A DNA stretch of 64,000 nt from Stenomitos frigidus ULC18. GTDB lineage: Bacteria; Cyanobacteriota; Cyanobacteriia; Leptolyngbyales; Leptolyngbyaceae. Made by a program: the position numbers and the translations under genes. The stretch spans positions 1-64,000 of the forward strand of contig NZ_PVWK01000158.1 in assembly GCF_003003795.1 (NCBI RefSeq), read 5' to 3'. Under the pieces are notes generated by a model. That model did not search any database and was not told the origin of the DNA. It saw only the letters and a program-made list of their open reading frames with translations. Positions 19,173 through 28,699 of the stretch are shown here, piece after piece (position 1 is the stretch's first letter; every line of letters begins with the position of its first letter).

Positions 19173-20579
19173 TTACTTCCGCGTTTGACTAGCGTGGTTA
19201 ATCCGATCGCCCAACTGCCGTAGCGTTTGCGCCATGCTGGGATCATTTTCTTTGAGCTGAGCGATTTTGTCGCAGCTATACATAACAGTGGTATGGTCTT
19301 TGCCGCCGAACTCTTCGCCAATTTTGGGCAAGCTCAGGTCGGTGTGGTGCCGCATCAGGTACATGCCGATTTGGCGGGCGACGCTGATTTCGCGACGACG
19401 AGAGCTGCCTTTCAAGTCGTCTACAGAGACATCAAAGGTTTCGGCGATCGCTAGAATCACGGCTTCTGGTGAGGCTTCGACTTTCTCTACCGGGGGATTG
19501 AGCACTGGAGAAATATTCTCCACCGTCATGGGCAGCCCCGAAATAGAGATATAGGCAACTGCCCGAATCAGCGCCCCTTCCAGTTCGCGAATGTTGTTGG
19601 TGTAGCTAGACGCGATGTATTCAATGACTTCGCGGGGTAAACGCATATTTTCATATTCTGCTTTCTTTTGCAGAATGGCCATACGCGTTTCCAGGTCAGG
19701 AGGCTGAATGTCAGCGATTAAACCCATTGAGAAGCGAGAACACAGCCGTTCCTGAAGTCGCGGGATCTGGTTGGGTGGGCGATCGGAGGCCAGCACGACC
19801 TGCTTCCCGGTCTCATGCAAGGTATTGAAGGTGTGAAAAAACTCTTCTTGCGTATATTCCTTCCCTTCAATGAACTGGATGTCATCGACCAGCAGTACAT
19901 CAACGGCGCGATACCGCTCCTGAAAGCTCTGCCGACTGTCCTTACGAATGGCGGTAATCAGATCATTAGTGAACTGCTCGGTAGAGACGTAGACAATGCG
20001 CGAGGTGGAGCAAATTTCTAACCGATAATGCCCGATCGCTTGCATCAGGTGCGTTTTGCCTAGCCCAACCCCACCACACAGAAAGAGAGGATTGAACTCT
20101 CGTCCAGGCGATTCTGCGACTGCCAGTGAGGCTGCGTGAGCCATGCGGTTATTGGAGCCGACGACTAACCGCGAGAACACGTATTTAGAGTTCAAATCAC
20201 TCCGCGCACCGTTGCTACTGGAGGTGCTAGCGACTGCTTGAGGCTCTGGTGGCGCGTCTGAAAGGTTTGCCTGAGACGGCAGCGGCCAGAACATGTCTGG
20301 ATTATCGGTGGTGGCATCGTCACCTTGCGCGATCGTAATGTGAATGTCGATCGGGTGTCCCACGACTTCCTGCACCACTTCGGCGATCGTCTTGATGTAG
20401 TACTTCTGGAGCCAATTACGCGCAAAGGGATTAGGGGTGCGAATGACCAGACAATTGTCATCCAACTGCTCTGCGACTGCCGTTTTAATCCAGGTTTCAA
20501 AGGTAGGGCGACTGAGCTGAATCTGCAACCGTTCCAGCACCTGTGTCCAAAGGTTTTCAAGCGTAATTTCGACCACCAA
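19173..20579 (-). CDS. dnaA: Chromosomal replication initiator DnaA
   Basis: AAA+ initiator that melts the replication origin. The 468 residues carry domain I ([25 protein letters not shown]), a variable linker (about 95-130), the AAA+ core with Walker [11 protein letters not shown], Walker [10 protein letters not shown] and sensor region, and the C-terminal DNA-binding signature [14 protein letters not shown]. The first codon must be TTG 20579, GTG 20576 or GTC-adjacent; no ATG exists near the conserved N-terminus. No cluster of DnaA boxes was seen in the 476 bp upstream, and dnaN is not adjacent. Confidence 0.97.
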   Translation of the reverse strand: MVVEITLENLWTQVLERLQIQLSRPTFETWIKTAVAEQLDDNCLVIRTPNPFARNWLQKYYIKTIAEVVQEVVGHPIDIHITIAQGDDATTDNPDMFWPLPSQANLSDAPPEPQAVASTSSSNGARSDLNSKYVFSRLVVGSNNRMAHAASLAVAESPGREFNPLFLCGGVGLGKTHLMQAIGHYRLEICSTSRIVYVSTEQFTNDLITAIRKDSRQSFQERYRAVDVLLVDDIQFIEGKEYTQEEFFHTFNTLHETGKQVVLASDRPPNQIPRLQERLCSRFSMGLIADIQPPDLETRMAILQKKAEYENMRLPREVIEYIASSYTNNIRELEGALIRAVAYISISGLPMTVENISPVLNPPVEKVEASPEAVILAIAETFDVSVDDLKGSSRRREISVARQIGMYLMRHHTDLSLPKIGEEFGGKDHTTVMYSCDKIAQLKENDPSMAQTLRQLGDRINHASQTRK

Positions 20580-21056
20580 CCGTTACCCCTTGCCAATGAA
20601 TGGCGACATGAGACAAAGTGAACCGGAGATTCCGAATCCCTTGCCTGGGCTGCAATCATTGCACTGCCCTAAAATCGTTGTCCTGACCTAAGAAGATGCA
20701 CCGAAATTAGATTAATCGCAAGTCTAAAATGAGCAAATTGATCATCTGCTCAGACCGTCAGATTTAGCAATGTAGCTCTACATATAGCGTTTAGTTTAAT
20801 CAGTTGATTTACTAGTAGCGTATCAGATCCTGCCTTAGGACGATCGTGCCCCGTTTTACGAGTCCGTCCTGACCGTCAGATGGAAGCACACGAACCCCGA
20901 TCTGGCTACCCCTAACAGGAACAAAGTCAGAGTAGTCGAAGGCGAAAGCAGTCCCTCGATCGATTGGCAGAAGAGCAGTCTACCTGATTTTCCATAAGCG
21001 CGCGACTGCACTTAGACCATCTTTAGAATTTGGGTGAGGAGTTTTGAGTTTAGCCT
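20580..21056. other. Intergenic region upstream of dnaA
   Basis: These 477 bp contain no supported gene. I looked for TTATCCACA/TTTTCCACA-type DnaA boxes and found none, so this does not look like the replication origin. The right end carries three CCTTTAG heptamers (about 21050-21072) adjoining the RsbW-like gene. Confidence 0.5.
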
Positions 21057-21512
21057 TTAGCCTTTAGCCTTTCCCGCTTCCGCAGTCTGAACGGATTCAG
21101 GCAGGCTGGCTTCCATTTTGAGGCAGTTTTGTCCATCGACCTGAAGCTGATATTCGACACGATCCATCAGGCGATTCAAGATGAGCCAGCCGTAGCCGCC
21201 TTCTTGCATTAACTCTGGGGTGGGCTCCATGTAAGCAGCCACATCATAGCCAGTGCCGTGATCCCAAATTTCGAGGGCAATATCGCGTTCTTGCAATTCC
21301 AGCCGAATCAGCACGGGCAGTGCAGGCTGATCTTTGTGAGCATGACGCACCACGTTAGAGTATGCCTCGACCAGTACCAGCCGCAGACGATTCGATTGTC
21401 GGGGCCAATCGACGTGATTGCCCAGCTCGACTTCGAGACTGCCCAAGAGCCAATTTTCAACAATCGACAAAAACTTCAGGTCGCTAGGCACGTTAAGCTC
21501 AGTTCTCATCAA
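21057..21512 (-). CDS. RsbW-like serine kinase / anti-sigma ATPase
   Basis: GHKL-fold ATPase of the RsbW/SpoIIAB type (151 residues). The N-box LVEAYSNVVRHAHKD and G1 box EIWDHGTGYD are clear, and EGGYGWLILNRLMDRVEY supplies the later G motif. In partner-switch systems such proteins hold a sigma factor or phosphorylate a STAS antagonist. It begins immediately after the stop codon of the REC-GAF-PP2C gene with no gap, so the two are translated from one transcript. No STAS gene is next to it. Confidence 0.86.
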   Translation of the reverse strand: MMRTELNVPSDLKFLSIVENWLLGSLEVELGNHVDWPRQSNRLRLVLVEAYSNVVRHAHKDQPALPVLIRLELQERDIALEIWDHGTGYDVAAYMEPTPELMQEGGYGWLILNRLMDRVEYQLQVDGQNCLKMEASLPESVQTAEAGKAKG

Positions 21513-23216
21513 CTACAGAACCTCCAGAGAGAGAATAGTCTGGTCGTCTTCTTGAATCGTATTGTGCGATCGAATCCGTGAAAGCAAATGGCTCAGATCC
21601 AGCGGTGCATGTTCTTGCATCAGCATTTGCCATAAGCCAGCCTGCTGCAGCATTGAGGTGACCGTTGGAGGTGTCCCTGCACTGCCATTACCAGCAGTAG
21701 CGATCGTTGCTTCTGTAATGCCATCGCTGGTCAACAGCATGACCTCGCCTGAATTCAGCTCCACACGACCGGACGCCGCTTTCCAGTTAGGTAAAATGCC
21801 CAACGGTACGCCGCGCACCTTCAGATAATGCGGTTCGACAACGGATGATCCCTCAGCAGCGACCTGAGCGGCGACGTTGCGACTCGACCACACTAGGGGA
21901 TAGATGTGTCCAGCGTTTGCATAAACAAGCTGCCGGGTAGAGGGGTTGTAGCGTACCAGCACCATCGTGATGAAGCAGTTAGTGCTCACCAGATCCTCAG
22001 AAAGGCTGCGGTTTAAGTTTTGCATCACCAGATGTGGTTCGGGTGGTGATTCTTGAGAAAGCTCCCGCCGCAAGACTGAGATGGCGCTTGCCATAAAGAG
22101 CGCAGCAGGAACCCCTTTACCAGAGACATCGCCGACTGCCAACCAGATATCACCTTGAGGATGGGCATACACTTCAAAAAAGTCACCACCGACCTCACGA
22201 GCCGGGAAACAGCATGCCTGGACTTTCATCCCATCCAGATCGGGCAAGCTTTGGCGTAAGAGGTTGCCTTGAATCTGACGGGCCACAGCGAGCTCTGCCC
22301 GCATCTGCTCTGCCTGGTCTTGGGTGCGCTGATAAAGCTTTGCTTGCGACAGGGCAAGTGCTGCCTGGTCTGCCACACCTTGAATGAGCTCGATGTCTTC
22401 CACCGACCAGGGTTGATCGATCGCGTCACGATACAGTGAGAGCACCGCCAAAAACTCTTGCTGATAGACAAAGGGTACAACCAACTGAAAGCCCTTCTCA
22501 GAAACTGCTGGTGCCATCTGAATCTGACGCGTTTGCAAGGTCGCTTGAATGAGGGGATCATCCTGCGTGTCGCTTAGAGCCTGCTGCCCGTCTGGTTGTT
22601 CCTGCGTGCCTTTCTGATAGATGAATACCTCTGACATCAAGCGATCGCTCTCGACAGGACGCAGCACACAGTGGCTTGCAGCAAACGTTTGACCCAGCGT
22701 CTTGGCTACTGTATGCAGGATACTACCATAAGCCAATGATTCGCGAATCGCAGTGGTCATGGCATTAAAGAGCGATTCGCGCCGTAGAGCTCGTCGCAAT
22801 TCGTTGGTGCGCTGCTTCAAAACCTGGTAGGTTTCGGCGGCCTGCTGCACCACCCCCTTCAATTGGTCAGGGTTCCATGGCTTTGTGATGTATTTAAATA
22901 CTTTTCCAGCGTTGATGGCTTCTACTAAATCTTCGACATCGGTATAACCAGTCAACACGATGCGGATTGTGTCGGGGTAGCGATCGACCGTTTTACTCAG
23001 AAACTCTGTCCCCAGCATTTCGGGCATGCGCTGGTCTGAAATGATGATTGCCATTTCTCCCTGCTGCTCAAGGATTTGTAGTGCCGCGATCGCACTCTCA
23101 ACCGCGATCACCTCAAAATCACGCCGAAACGTGCGATAAAGCAGCGCAAGGTTGTCTGGCTCGTCATCAACCACCATTAATTTGAGCTTAATCCCCATTC
23201 CTTGAGCCATGCGCAT
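21513..23216 (-). CDS. Response regulator-GAF-PP2C (RsbU-like) phosphatase
   Basis: A 567-residue signalling protein. The receiver domain (about 12-130) has the DDE acid pocket, phosphoacceptor D61 in IISDQRMP, and the switch Lys in YITKPW. A GAF domain follows (about 155-300), then a coiled region and a SpoIIE/PP2C_2-type phosphatase (about 320-565) with VGGDFFEV and VGDVSGKGVPAALFM metal motifs and LLTSDGITEA. It is expected to dephosphorylate a STAS protein in response to a histidine kinase. It is the first gene of a pair with the RsbW-like kinase. Confidence 0.9.
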   Translation of the reverse strand: MRMAQGMGIKLKLMVVDDEPDNLALLYRTFRRDFEVIAVESAIAALQILEQQGEMAIIISDQRMPEMLGTEFLSKTVDRYPDTIRIVLTGYTDVEDLVEAINAGKVFKYITKPWNPDQLKGVVQQAAETYQVLKQRTNELRRALRRESLFNAMTTAIRESLAYGSILHTVAKTLGQTFAASHCVLRPVESDRLMSEVFIYQKGTQEQPDGQQALSDTQDDPLIQATLQTRQIQMAPAVSEKGFQLVVPFVYQQEFLAVLSLYRDAIDQPWSVEDIELIQGVADQAALALSQAKLYQRTQDQAEQMRAELAVARQIQGNLLRQSLPDLDGMKVQACCFPAREVGGDFFEVYAHPQGDIWLAVGDVSGKGVPAALFMASAISVLRRELSQESPPEPHLVMQNLNRSLSEDLVSTNCFITMVLVRYNPSTRQLVYANAGHIYPLVWSSRNVAAQVAAEGSSVVEPHYLKVRGVPLGILPNWKAASGRVELNSGEVMLLTSDGITEATIATAGNGSAGTPPTVTSMLQQAGLWQMLMQEHAPLDLSHLLSRIRSHNTIQEDDQTILSLEVL

Positions 23217-23373
23217 ACTCCACTGTTAAGCACAAGGATACCCTTGCGCCAAACCTAGCCAACAAACTGCTAGCGATACCTCTTCACTAGAGTAAAGTAC
23301 CGCGTCGGCGTTGGGCTGGATCAATTTGGGCGATACGGTCATAGGGACTTTATATGTAACGTCCCTATGACCC

Positions 23374-24033
23374 TCACAGCCTGCGGCGAAATTGATACGA
23401 TTCTGCTTTCGCGCCCCACACTTGCCTGCCTGCCGCGTCGAAGCCTCGATCCCACGTGTCCATACCAGACTGACGCAACACGATATGGTTCTTGATCCTC
23501 ACTGTGCCTCTTACATTAGCAGCGCAGCCATCGGCCGGTGTGTTACCAACATAGTCATCGCCGGAGTGTCGGAGGAAGACGTTGCAAACAACGGTACCCA
23601 TGTCTTCAGGTTTTACGGTGCGATCGGCAGGTAGTTTGTTGCAGAAGTTAACCCACGCAGCAGGATGAGCCGGCTTGAACGCGCGCGATCGCACGCTCTG
23701 GCTCATAGGGCTGGCGCTAAGCTGCAAAAAGCGCTGCCGATACGGTTTTGTTAACTCGTCAGCCAGCGCTTGCTCTTGATAAAGCATGATCATTTTGCTC
23801 TGCAAGGCGTTTTCATCCTCTGCCAGCGGAACCCGGCACGACGTCATGCGGACATTCGAGACCTTGGGGTTCACACTTGCCTGAGCGGCTGTATCCATCA
23901 CGCCCTCCAGCCGAGTAGCAACGGCTTCAACCTGCTGCTCCAAAGGCATCGGAGTGCCTGCAGGAGAACGCTGTACCATGATCAAAAGCAAAAGAGGCGT
24001 CAGCGCGATCGCGGCTCGGTACATCACAATCAA
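23374..24033 (-). CDS. CpcT/CpeT family protein with signal peptide
   Basis: Member of the phycobiliprotein chromophore lyase family CpcT/CpeT, which attach bilins to Cys155 of beta-subunits. The 219 residues include YRQRFLQL, DGCAANVRGTVRIKNHIVL and GMDTWDRGFDAAGRQVWGAK, which are strong family markers. The N-terminus is hydrophobic (about 5-22) with a likely signal cleavage near SPAG, so the protein is probably exported or membrane-attached, unlike the cytosolic phycobilisome lyases. Its role is therefore uncertain. No phycobilisome genes are nearby. Confidence 0.82.
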   Translation of the reverse strand: MIVMYRAAIALTPLLLLIMVQRSPAGTPMPLEQQVEAVATRLEGVMDTAAQASVNPKVSNVRMTSCRVPLAEDENALQSKMIMLYQEQALADELTKPYRQRFLQLSASPMSQSVRSRAFKPAHPAAWVNFCNKLPADRTVKPEDMGTVVCNVFLRHSGDDYVGNTPADGCAANVRGTVRIKNHIVLRQSGMDTWDRGFDAAGRQVWGAKAESYQFRRRL

Positions 24034-24096
24034 TCACCTGAAAACAAAGCGCGTTGGTTCTTGTCAAGATGCTATTGCGATGAGGGAACAGATGGT

Positions 24097-25044
24097 TCAC
24101 CCTCCCTGCGCAATCCAGTTATCTGCCTGCGCTAATTCAGCCTGCCAGGCCGCATAACCGTTCGCATTTAAGTGCAAACCATCTGTCGTCAACTCATGGC
24201 GCAGGTTGCCGTCTGCATCGGTGAATTGAGAATAGAGATCTAGAAAGATCGCCCCATCTTGTTTTGCGATCGCAGCCAGTCGTTGATTCAACCATCCAAT
24301 ACGGTTACCGGGAACCATTGTGGTTTTGGTGGGCAGAATGGATTGCACGATCACTTGAGCCTTTGGATGTGCTTGCTTTAGGCGGCGAACAATCAGGCGT
24401 AGATTCCACAAAATTTCGTTGTCGGTTGCGCCTTGCTTCAAGTCATTCACGCCAGCCATGACGTAAATCGCCTGAGGACGGGCAGCATCAAACGCTGGCA
24501 ACCGTTGCAGAATGCCACTGGTGTTTTCTCCAGAAATCGCCTGATTGAGCCAGAGTTGTCCGGTGGGAAGGCGATTGCTCGGAAACCAGAGGCTCAGCGA
24601 ATCTCCCACCATAATGGACAGGCGACGGTTGCCCTGCCCTCTAGTCGCGGCTTTTGCCTCTAACGCGAGTAGGGTGCGCCATTGCTTATAGCTAGGCTCG
24701 TTGGTTGCGCGTACCCAAATTTCACGGAAGCTATCGATCGGTAAGCGAGTGTAAAGCCGACCCGATCGAATGGCAGCAAAACGCTGCCAGTAAAGTTGGC
24801 TGCAAGAACTGGGCTGAGCCAGCATGGGCTGAGAAAATTCGGTCGCATCCTGCCTGGAGTCCGGTTGGACATTTGGCTTGAGCAATCTTTTAGGCTGGGA
24901 TACGTCCCCTAATACTTGATCCCGATCAGAGCGTTTTGCCTTCTGGTCTAGCGCTATTAAAGCGTTTCGTGGCGGTGCATTGATAGCAGCCTGTTGGGAT
25001 AAGCCCTTAGCCAATACGGTCGCCAACAGAGAAAGGTCAGTCAT
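24097..25044 (-). CDS. SGNH/GDSL-type hydrolase
   Basis: Probable esterase or lipase-like hydrolase. The catalytic core is in residues 140-312: block I IMVGDSLS with nucleophile S149, the G of GENTSG as block II, VMAGVNDL as block III, and D288 with H291 in DGLHLN as block V. The N-terminal 135 residues are not recognisable and contain no clear signal peptide. Length 315. It lies 63 bp upstream of the CpcT-like gene on the same strand. Confidence 0.82.
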   Translation of the reverse strand: MTDLSLLATVLAKGLSQQAAINAPPRNALIALDQKAKRSDRDQVLGDVSQPKRLLKPNVQPDSRQDATEFSQPMLAQPSSCSQLYWQRFAAIRSGRLYTRLPIDSFREIWVRATNEPSYKQWRTLLALEAKAATRGQGNRRLSIMVGDSLSLWFPSNRLPTGQLWLNQAISGENTSGILQRLPAFDAARPQAIYVMAGVNDLKQGATDNEILWNLRLIVRRLKQAHPKAQVIVQSILPTKTTMVPGNRIGWLNQRLAAIAKQDGAIFLDLYSQFTDADGNLRHELTTDGLHLNANGYAAWQAELAQADNWIAQGG

Positions 25045-25579
25045 GATCGTTGCAAGAAACTCATGCTTTTCTAGTCACGATCGCCTGACTGAATCAGGAA
25101 AGTTTTTGGCAAAATTGGCGTCATTAAAGCAAAATTTGCTTTGAGGGTGCAGTATCACAGTGGTTCTGCTGATCGGACACGCGCTCAAGTGCTTTGAAGC
25201 AAGCATTTTAAGTCAAAGGCCTCAAACAGCTGATTGATGTGATGGCTGACGGTTGCGAGCGCACTTAGACAACCAGGTTCGACTCCCCAGACTCGGTTCC
25301 CCTAAAGGGTTTAGAACCCGCAAAAGCAGGTTTTTGGTGTGACTGCGGTTTTAGTCACCAAGCAGAGCGATGTGTTAGGTAGCCTTCAAACTGCAACCAT
25401 AAATTTGTTTTACCCTCAAATATTTACGCTTTCGTCTCAACTAATGTGGCAAGCCACAGAGGTAAAATAAAAGCTCAATCAGTCTGTTTACGGCAGTCAG
25501 ATGCAAACTGCGTTATGAATCTTTTTTGCCTCAAAGGGCTATAGCTTGCTGACATCTAATTTTGATACTGGAGCTCAAA
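25045..25579. other. Long gap with a possible small RNA
   Basis: No protein gene is supported in these 535 bp. Around 25240-25335 is a structured patch: GGTTCGACTCC resembles a tRNA T-loop but lacks matching stems and a CCA end, and a terminator-like hairpin follows. The 150 bp before the next gene contain its promoter. Confidence 0.35.
25315..25335 (+). terminator. Terminator-like hairpin in a gene-free region
   Basis: AACCCGC and GCAGGTT pair with one C/A mismatch around an AAAA loop, followed by TTTTT. No gene ends here on the plus strand, so it may terminate a small RNA transcribed from about 25200. Confidence 0.4.
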
Positions 25580-25771
25580 ATGACGATCAACTGTGCTGAA
25601 GCTTGTGTAAAGGGATGTGTACTGGGCGACCAATGCCCAAACCTCGAATATAAAGCTAAAGCCGCTAAATTTATTAGCGAAACCTCATTGGATCAAATAT
25701 TAGAGATGGCAGAAAACGCTGTGCGGAAAAAGCGGATGGAACCACCTCAATGGATTCTACCTGAAGAGTAA
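25580..25771 (+). CDS. Small four-cysteine conserved protein
   Basis: A 63-residue protein not assigned to a named family. Its N-terminus carries C-x3-C-x3-C-x5-C (CAEACVKGCVLGDQC), a spacing that could bind a metal or an iron-sulfur cluster; the rest is helical and charged, ending in MEPPQWILPEE. ATG 25580 is chosen because GGAG lies six bases upstream (25570-25573); an in-frame start 18 bp earlier has no such site. A strong hairpin terminator follows, so it is a monocistronic gene. Confidence 0.7.
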   Translation: MTINCAEACVKGCVLGDQCPNLEYKAKAAKFISETSLDQILEMAENAVRKKRMEPPQWILPEE

Positions 25772-25801
25772 TATAGTTTAGTAGAAACATGCTTCAAAGG
25801 A

Positions 25802-25846
25802 TTCAGGTTCAGTAAGAGCAGGTATAACACTCTCACTGAACCTGAA
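25802..25846 (+). terminator. Hairpin terminator after the four-cysteine gene
   Basis: TTCAGGTTCAGT (25802-25813) pairs with ACTGAACCTGAA (25835-25846), with extra AGAG/CTCT pairing in the loop. The T tract is weak. Confidence 0.7.
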
Positions 25847-26007
25847 CGTTTACAGCTCTTCTAATAGTTGCCAAACAGCTTAAAAACTTGCTAAGCGCAA
25901 AAACTGTTCCACCCAAAGGTACATCGCTGAAGTCGCTTAAACTGGCGACATCGCTACAACAAATTGGCTCGTATCACCGCTAAGAGATTCACCACTAAGA
26001 CAATTGC

Positions 26008-26277
26008 TTAGACGGCACGACGAGTAAGCAGACTCCAAAGGAAAATAGCAACGATCGCGCCGATAACAGCCACTAAAATGCCTGGAATACTCAAGCTTGT
26101 AGCTGCTAGCTGCAATGTTCCAGTGTTGATCAAGCTAAACAAAGAGCCACCGACGAACGCACCGATAATACCTAGAACGATCGTACCGAGAATGCCACCG
26201 CCTTGAGGACCTGGATAAATCGCTTTCGCGATCGCACCAGCAATTAGACCCAACACGATCCAAGCAATAATGTTCAT
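26008..26277 (-). CDS. GlsB/YeaQ/YmgE family membrane protein
   Basis: Small stress-associated membrane protein (89 residues, transglycosylase-associated family). The Gly-rich pattern IIAWIVLGLIAGAIAKAIYPG, GGILGTIVLGIIGAFVGG and the final IVAIFLWSLL give three hydrophobic segments. The exact role of the family is unknown. Monocistronic. Confidence 0.92.
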   Translation of the reverse strand: MNIIAWIVLGLIAGAIAKAIYPGPQGGGILGTIVLGIIGAFVGGSLFSLINTGTLQLAATSLSIPGILVAVIGAIVAIFLWSLLTRRAV

Positions 26278-26486
26278 GGTTGTTTACCTAAGCCTTTAAA
26301 GTTGATGCAACCAAGTTATCAAGCTGCGTAGTACTAACCAATCTGCCGAAGGATATAACTCCTAACATACTGAAGGCATAGATAAACCTAACAAGGTCGA
26401 AAGATAGTCAATGCCCTTGTAGTAACGCTGCTAGAGGAACGCCAATTCCCCTTTTAGAACACGGCTCCCCGAACAGAGATTGATGG

Positions 26487-27506
26487 TTAACGATCCATGC
26501 CGTTGCCTGGTTCAAGCGTCTCTCGAATGCGATAAATTGGGCGTCCTTGCGATTCATGATAGGTGCGCATAAGCAGTTCTGCTAACAGTCCCACGCTGAA
26601 AAGTTGTACACCAGCCAAAATGAGCACCACGGCTAGAATCAAGAGCGGACGATTGCCGATGTCAACGCTGTAAGCAATTTTGAGCACCGTGAGATAGATT
26701 CCGATCGCAGTCCCAAGGGCAATTGAACCGACACCAAACAGCCCAAAGGCATGCATCGGCTTAGTCAGAAACTTGCGCATGAACCAAACCGTCAGCAAAT
26801 CCATAATGACCCGGAAGGTACGATCTAAGCCATATTTACTCTTGCCGAAACGACGAGCGTGATGGCGTACCGGAATTTCGGTAATTCTCGCGCCTTCAAT
26901 AAAAGCAAGAGCTGGCAGAAACCGATGCAATTCACCGTAGAGGTTCATGTCGGCAATGACTTCTGCCCGATAAGCCTTCAGTGAACAACCATAATCGTTC
27001 AACTTCACACCCGTCACACGGCTAATGAGCCAATTGGCAATTTTTGAGGGCAGTAATCGAGTGAGTGCTGCATCCTGTCGGTTTTTTCGCCAACCACTGA
27101 CGAGATCATAGCCCTCTTCTAGCTTTACCAGAAGGAGAGGAATATCGACGGGATCATTTTGCAGATCGCCGTCCAGGGTGACGATGACTTGTCCTCTAGC
27201 ACAGCTAAAGCCCGCTGCCATAGCTGCCGTTTGACCATAGTTGCGGCGTAAAATAACCGCCCGCAGGTCATTTCGAGCTTGCACCATCTGTTTGAGCAAG
27301 GTGCCAGAGTGATCGGTGGAACCATCATCAATACAAATGATTTCGTAGTGAAGCTGCTCTGACTGGAGGCTAGAGGCGATCGCCTCGACCAAATGAGGCA
27401 AGCTATCGTACTCGTTATGAATGGGCACAACGACAGAGACTTCAGGAACGAGCGAGGCATTGGAAGCGCGTATGAAGCTCTCGTCAGGGTGTAATGAAGT
27501 ACTCAT
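26487..27506 (-). CDS. Family 2 glycosyltransferase (GtrB/DPM-like)
   Basis: Membrane-anchored transferase expected to move a sugar from a nucleotide donor to a polyprenyl phosphate. The GT-A core has VVVPIHNEYDSL, IDDGSTDHS and the metal-binding LDGDLQND; the C-terminal part has two hydrophobic segments (about 225-310), as in GtrB and DPM1-type enzymes. ATG 27506 (MSTSLHP) is preferred over TTG 27524. Length about 339. Confidence 0.9.
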   Translation of the reverse strand: MSTSLHPDESFIRASNASLVPEVSVVVPIHNEYDSLPHLVEAIASSLQSEQLHYEIICIDDGSTDHSGTLLKQMVQARNDLRAVILRRNYGQTAAMAAGFSCARGQVIVTLDGDLQNDPVDIPLLLVKLEEGYDLVSGWRKNRQDAALTRLLPSKIANWLISRVTGVKLNDYGCSLKAYRAEVIADMNLYGELHRFLPALAFIEGARITEIPVRHHARRFGKSKYGLDRTFRVIMDLLTVWFMRKFLTKPMHAFGLFGVGSIALGTAIGIYLTVLKIAYSVDIGNRPLLILAVVLILAGVQLFSVGLLAELLMRTYHESQGRPIYRIRETLEPGNGMDR

Positions 27507-27577
27507 GGTCAATACCGATGGCAATGGAAAAGCGAGGCTGAAAGCACTGTATCAAAAAACGACCACTTCCATGAGCG

Positions 27578-28309
27578 TCATTGAGGCTGGTAACAGGCGA
27601 CAACGCGTCCTGCACCACGCAGTTGAGCATAGTAAGACTGACTCACGCGATCGCCCTCAGAAGACAAGCGATCGATGCCAATGCCATTCCGCCCTTGATC
27701 CTTACCGGAGCTATGGATGTAGGCGTTTTCTCCCAGGTACAACCCAACGTGAGTGGCTTTCGTGGGTGAGCCAAAGAACACTAGATCGCCAGGAAGCAAC
27801 TCGGAAGGCGCGATAGCCTGTGTGAAGGCTTCCTGCTGGTAAGCATCTCTGGGAAGCCAGATGCCCACTGAGGCAAACGCCGTTTGCACCAAACCCGAAC
27901 AGTCGTAGTTGGGACCAACAGTGCCGCCCCAAAGGTACTGGTTTGGCTGCGCCATCGCAGCCTGGGCAAAGGCGATCGCACCCTGCACCCTGTCTTTGAT
28001 TTCTGCTTCCGCAAAAGCACCCGCTCGGTAGGGCGACTCCGCTATATCTAACTGTTCGAGATCAGCGATCGCCAGCCAACCGGGGTAATCGTCTTCACAT
28101 AAACAGACTTCTAATGCACCCTGGATTGTTCCTTCTGTCGTTTCGTCCAGCAAACAAACAAGGCGTAAATAACGTCCTGCCGTTGCCTGTGTGACCAACC
28201 CTTGTAGCGCTGCAGACCCATAGAGATTCAAATTTGCCCCACACCGATACTGTGTGCGATCGGCTTTGGGAAGGGTCTGCTGAGCTTGTAAGTAGGCGAA
28301 GGAAACCAC
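27578..28309 (-). CDS. NlpC/P60 cysteine endopeptidase with SH3-like domain
   Basis: Cell-wall gamma-D-glutamyl-diamino acid endopeptidase. An N-terminal SH3b-like region (about 15-90) with ...RCGANLNLYGS precedes the NlpC/P60 domain (about 110-240). The catalytic triad is visible as C137 in YDCSGL, H187 in THVGLY and H199 in YIHSSG. No signal peptide is seen, which is also the case for the structurally known Anabaena homologue and suggests recycling of muropeptides in the cytosol. The start is GTG 28309. Confidence 0.9.
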   Translation of the reverse strand: MVSFAYLQAQQTLPKADRTQYRCGANLNLYGSAALQGLVTQATAGRYLRLVCLLDETTEGTIQGALEVCLCEDDYPGWLAIADLEQLDIAESPYRAGAFAEAEIKDRVQGAIAFAQAAMAQPNQYLWGGTVGPNYDCSGLVQTAFASVGIWLPRDAYQQEAFTQAIAPSELLPGDLVFFGSPTKATHVGLYLGENAYIHSSGKDQGRNGIGIDRLSSEGDRVSQSYYAQLRGAGRVVACYQPQ

Positions 28310-28699
28310 GAATGAGTTGTTGGTTGTGAGTTGCTAGAGAAAGCTGGGCGGTCATGGTCAGTGGTCAGACGTCAGGAGCTCCTCCCAATCCCCATTCCCC
28401 CAGATCTTCCATTTCCTCCGGATCAAGTTGGGCAGTTGGGAAGAATAGAGTGGTAGATGCACCCTGACATTGCCCCTGGCTTCGGCTGGGGGCATTTACT
28501 TTTTTGGGATAGCCTCCAAGGCGATAACAGACAGCAGTTTGCCGCTAAATGGCATACACATCATAAATCTAAGAGCTTCATTTTCAACCTTTTTCACGCC
28601 TGCCTTTCTCCTTCTGCCCTCTGCCTTCCTCCTTCTGTCTCCTAGCTAGAAGTGCGCTATCAAGTCCAGAATACAAGAGATGTGTCGGTGACTGGATGT

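Noticed and set aside
20580-21056. Replication origin next to dnaA
   Set aside because: No group of DnaA boxes or AT-rich unwinding region could be found, and cyanobacterial origins are often not next to dnaA.
25262-25300. tRNA-like T-loop GGTTCGACTCC
   Set aside because: The bases on either side do not form a five-base-pair T-stem, no acceptor stem or CCA end fits, and no anticodon arm is seen upstream.
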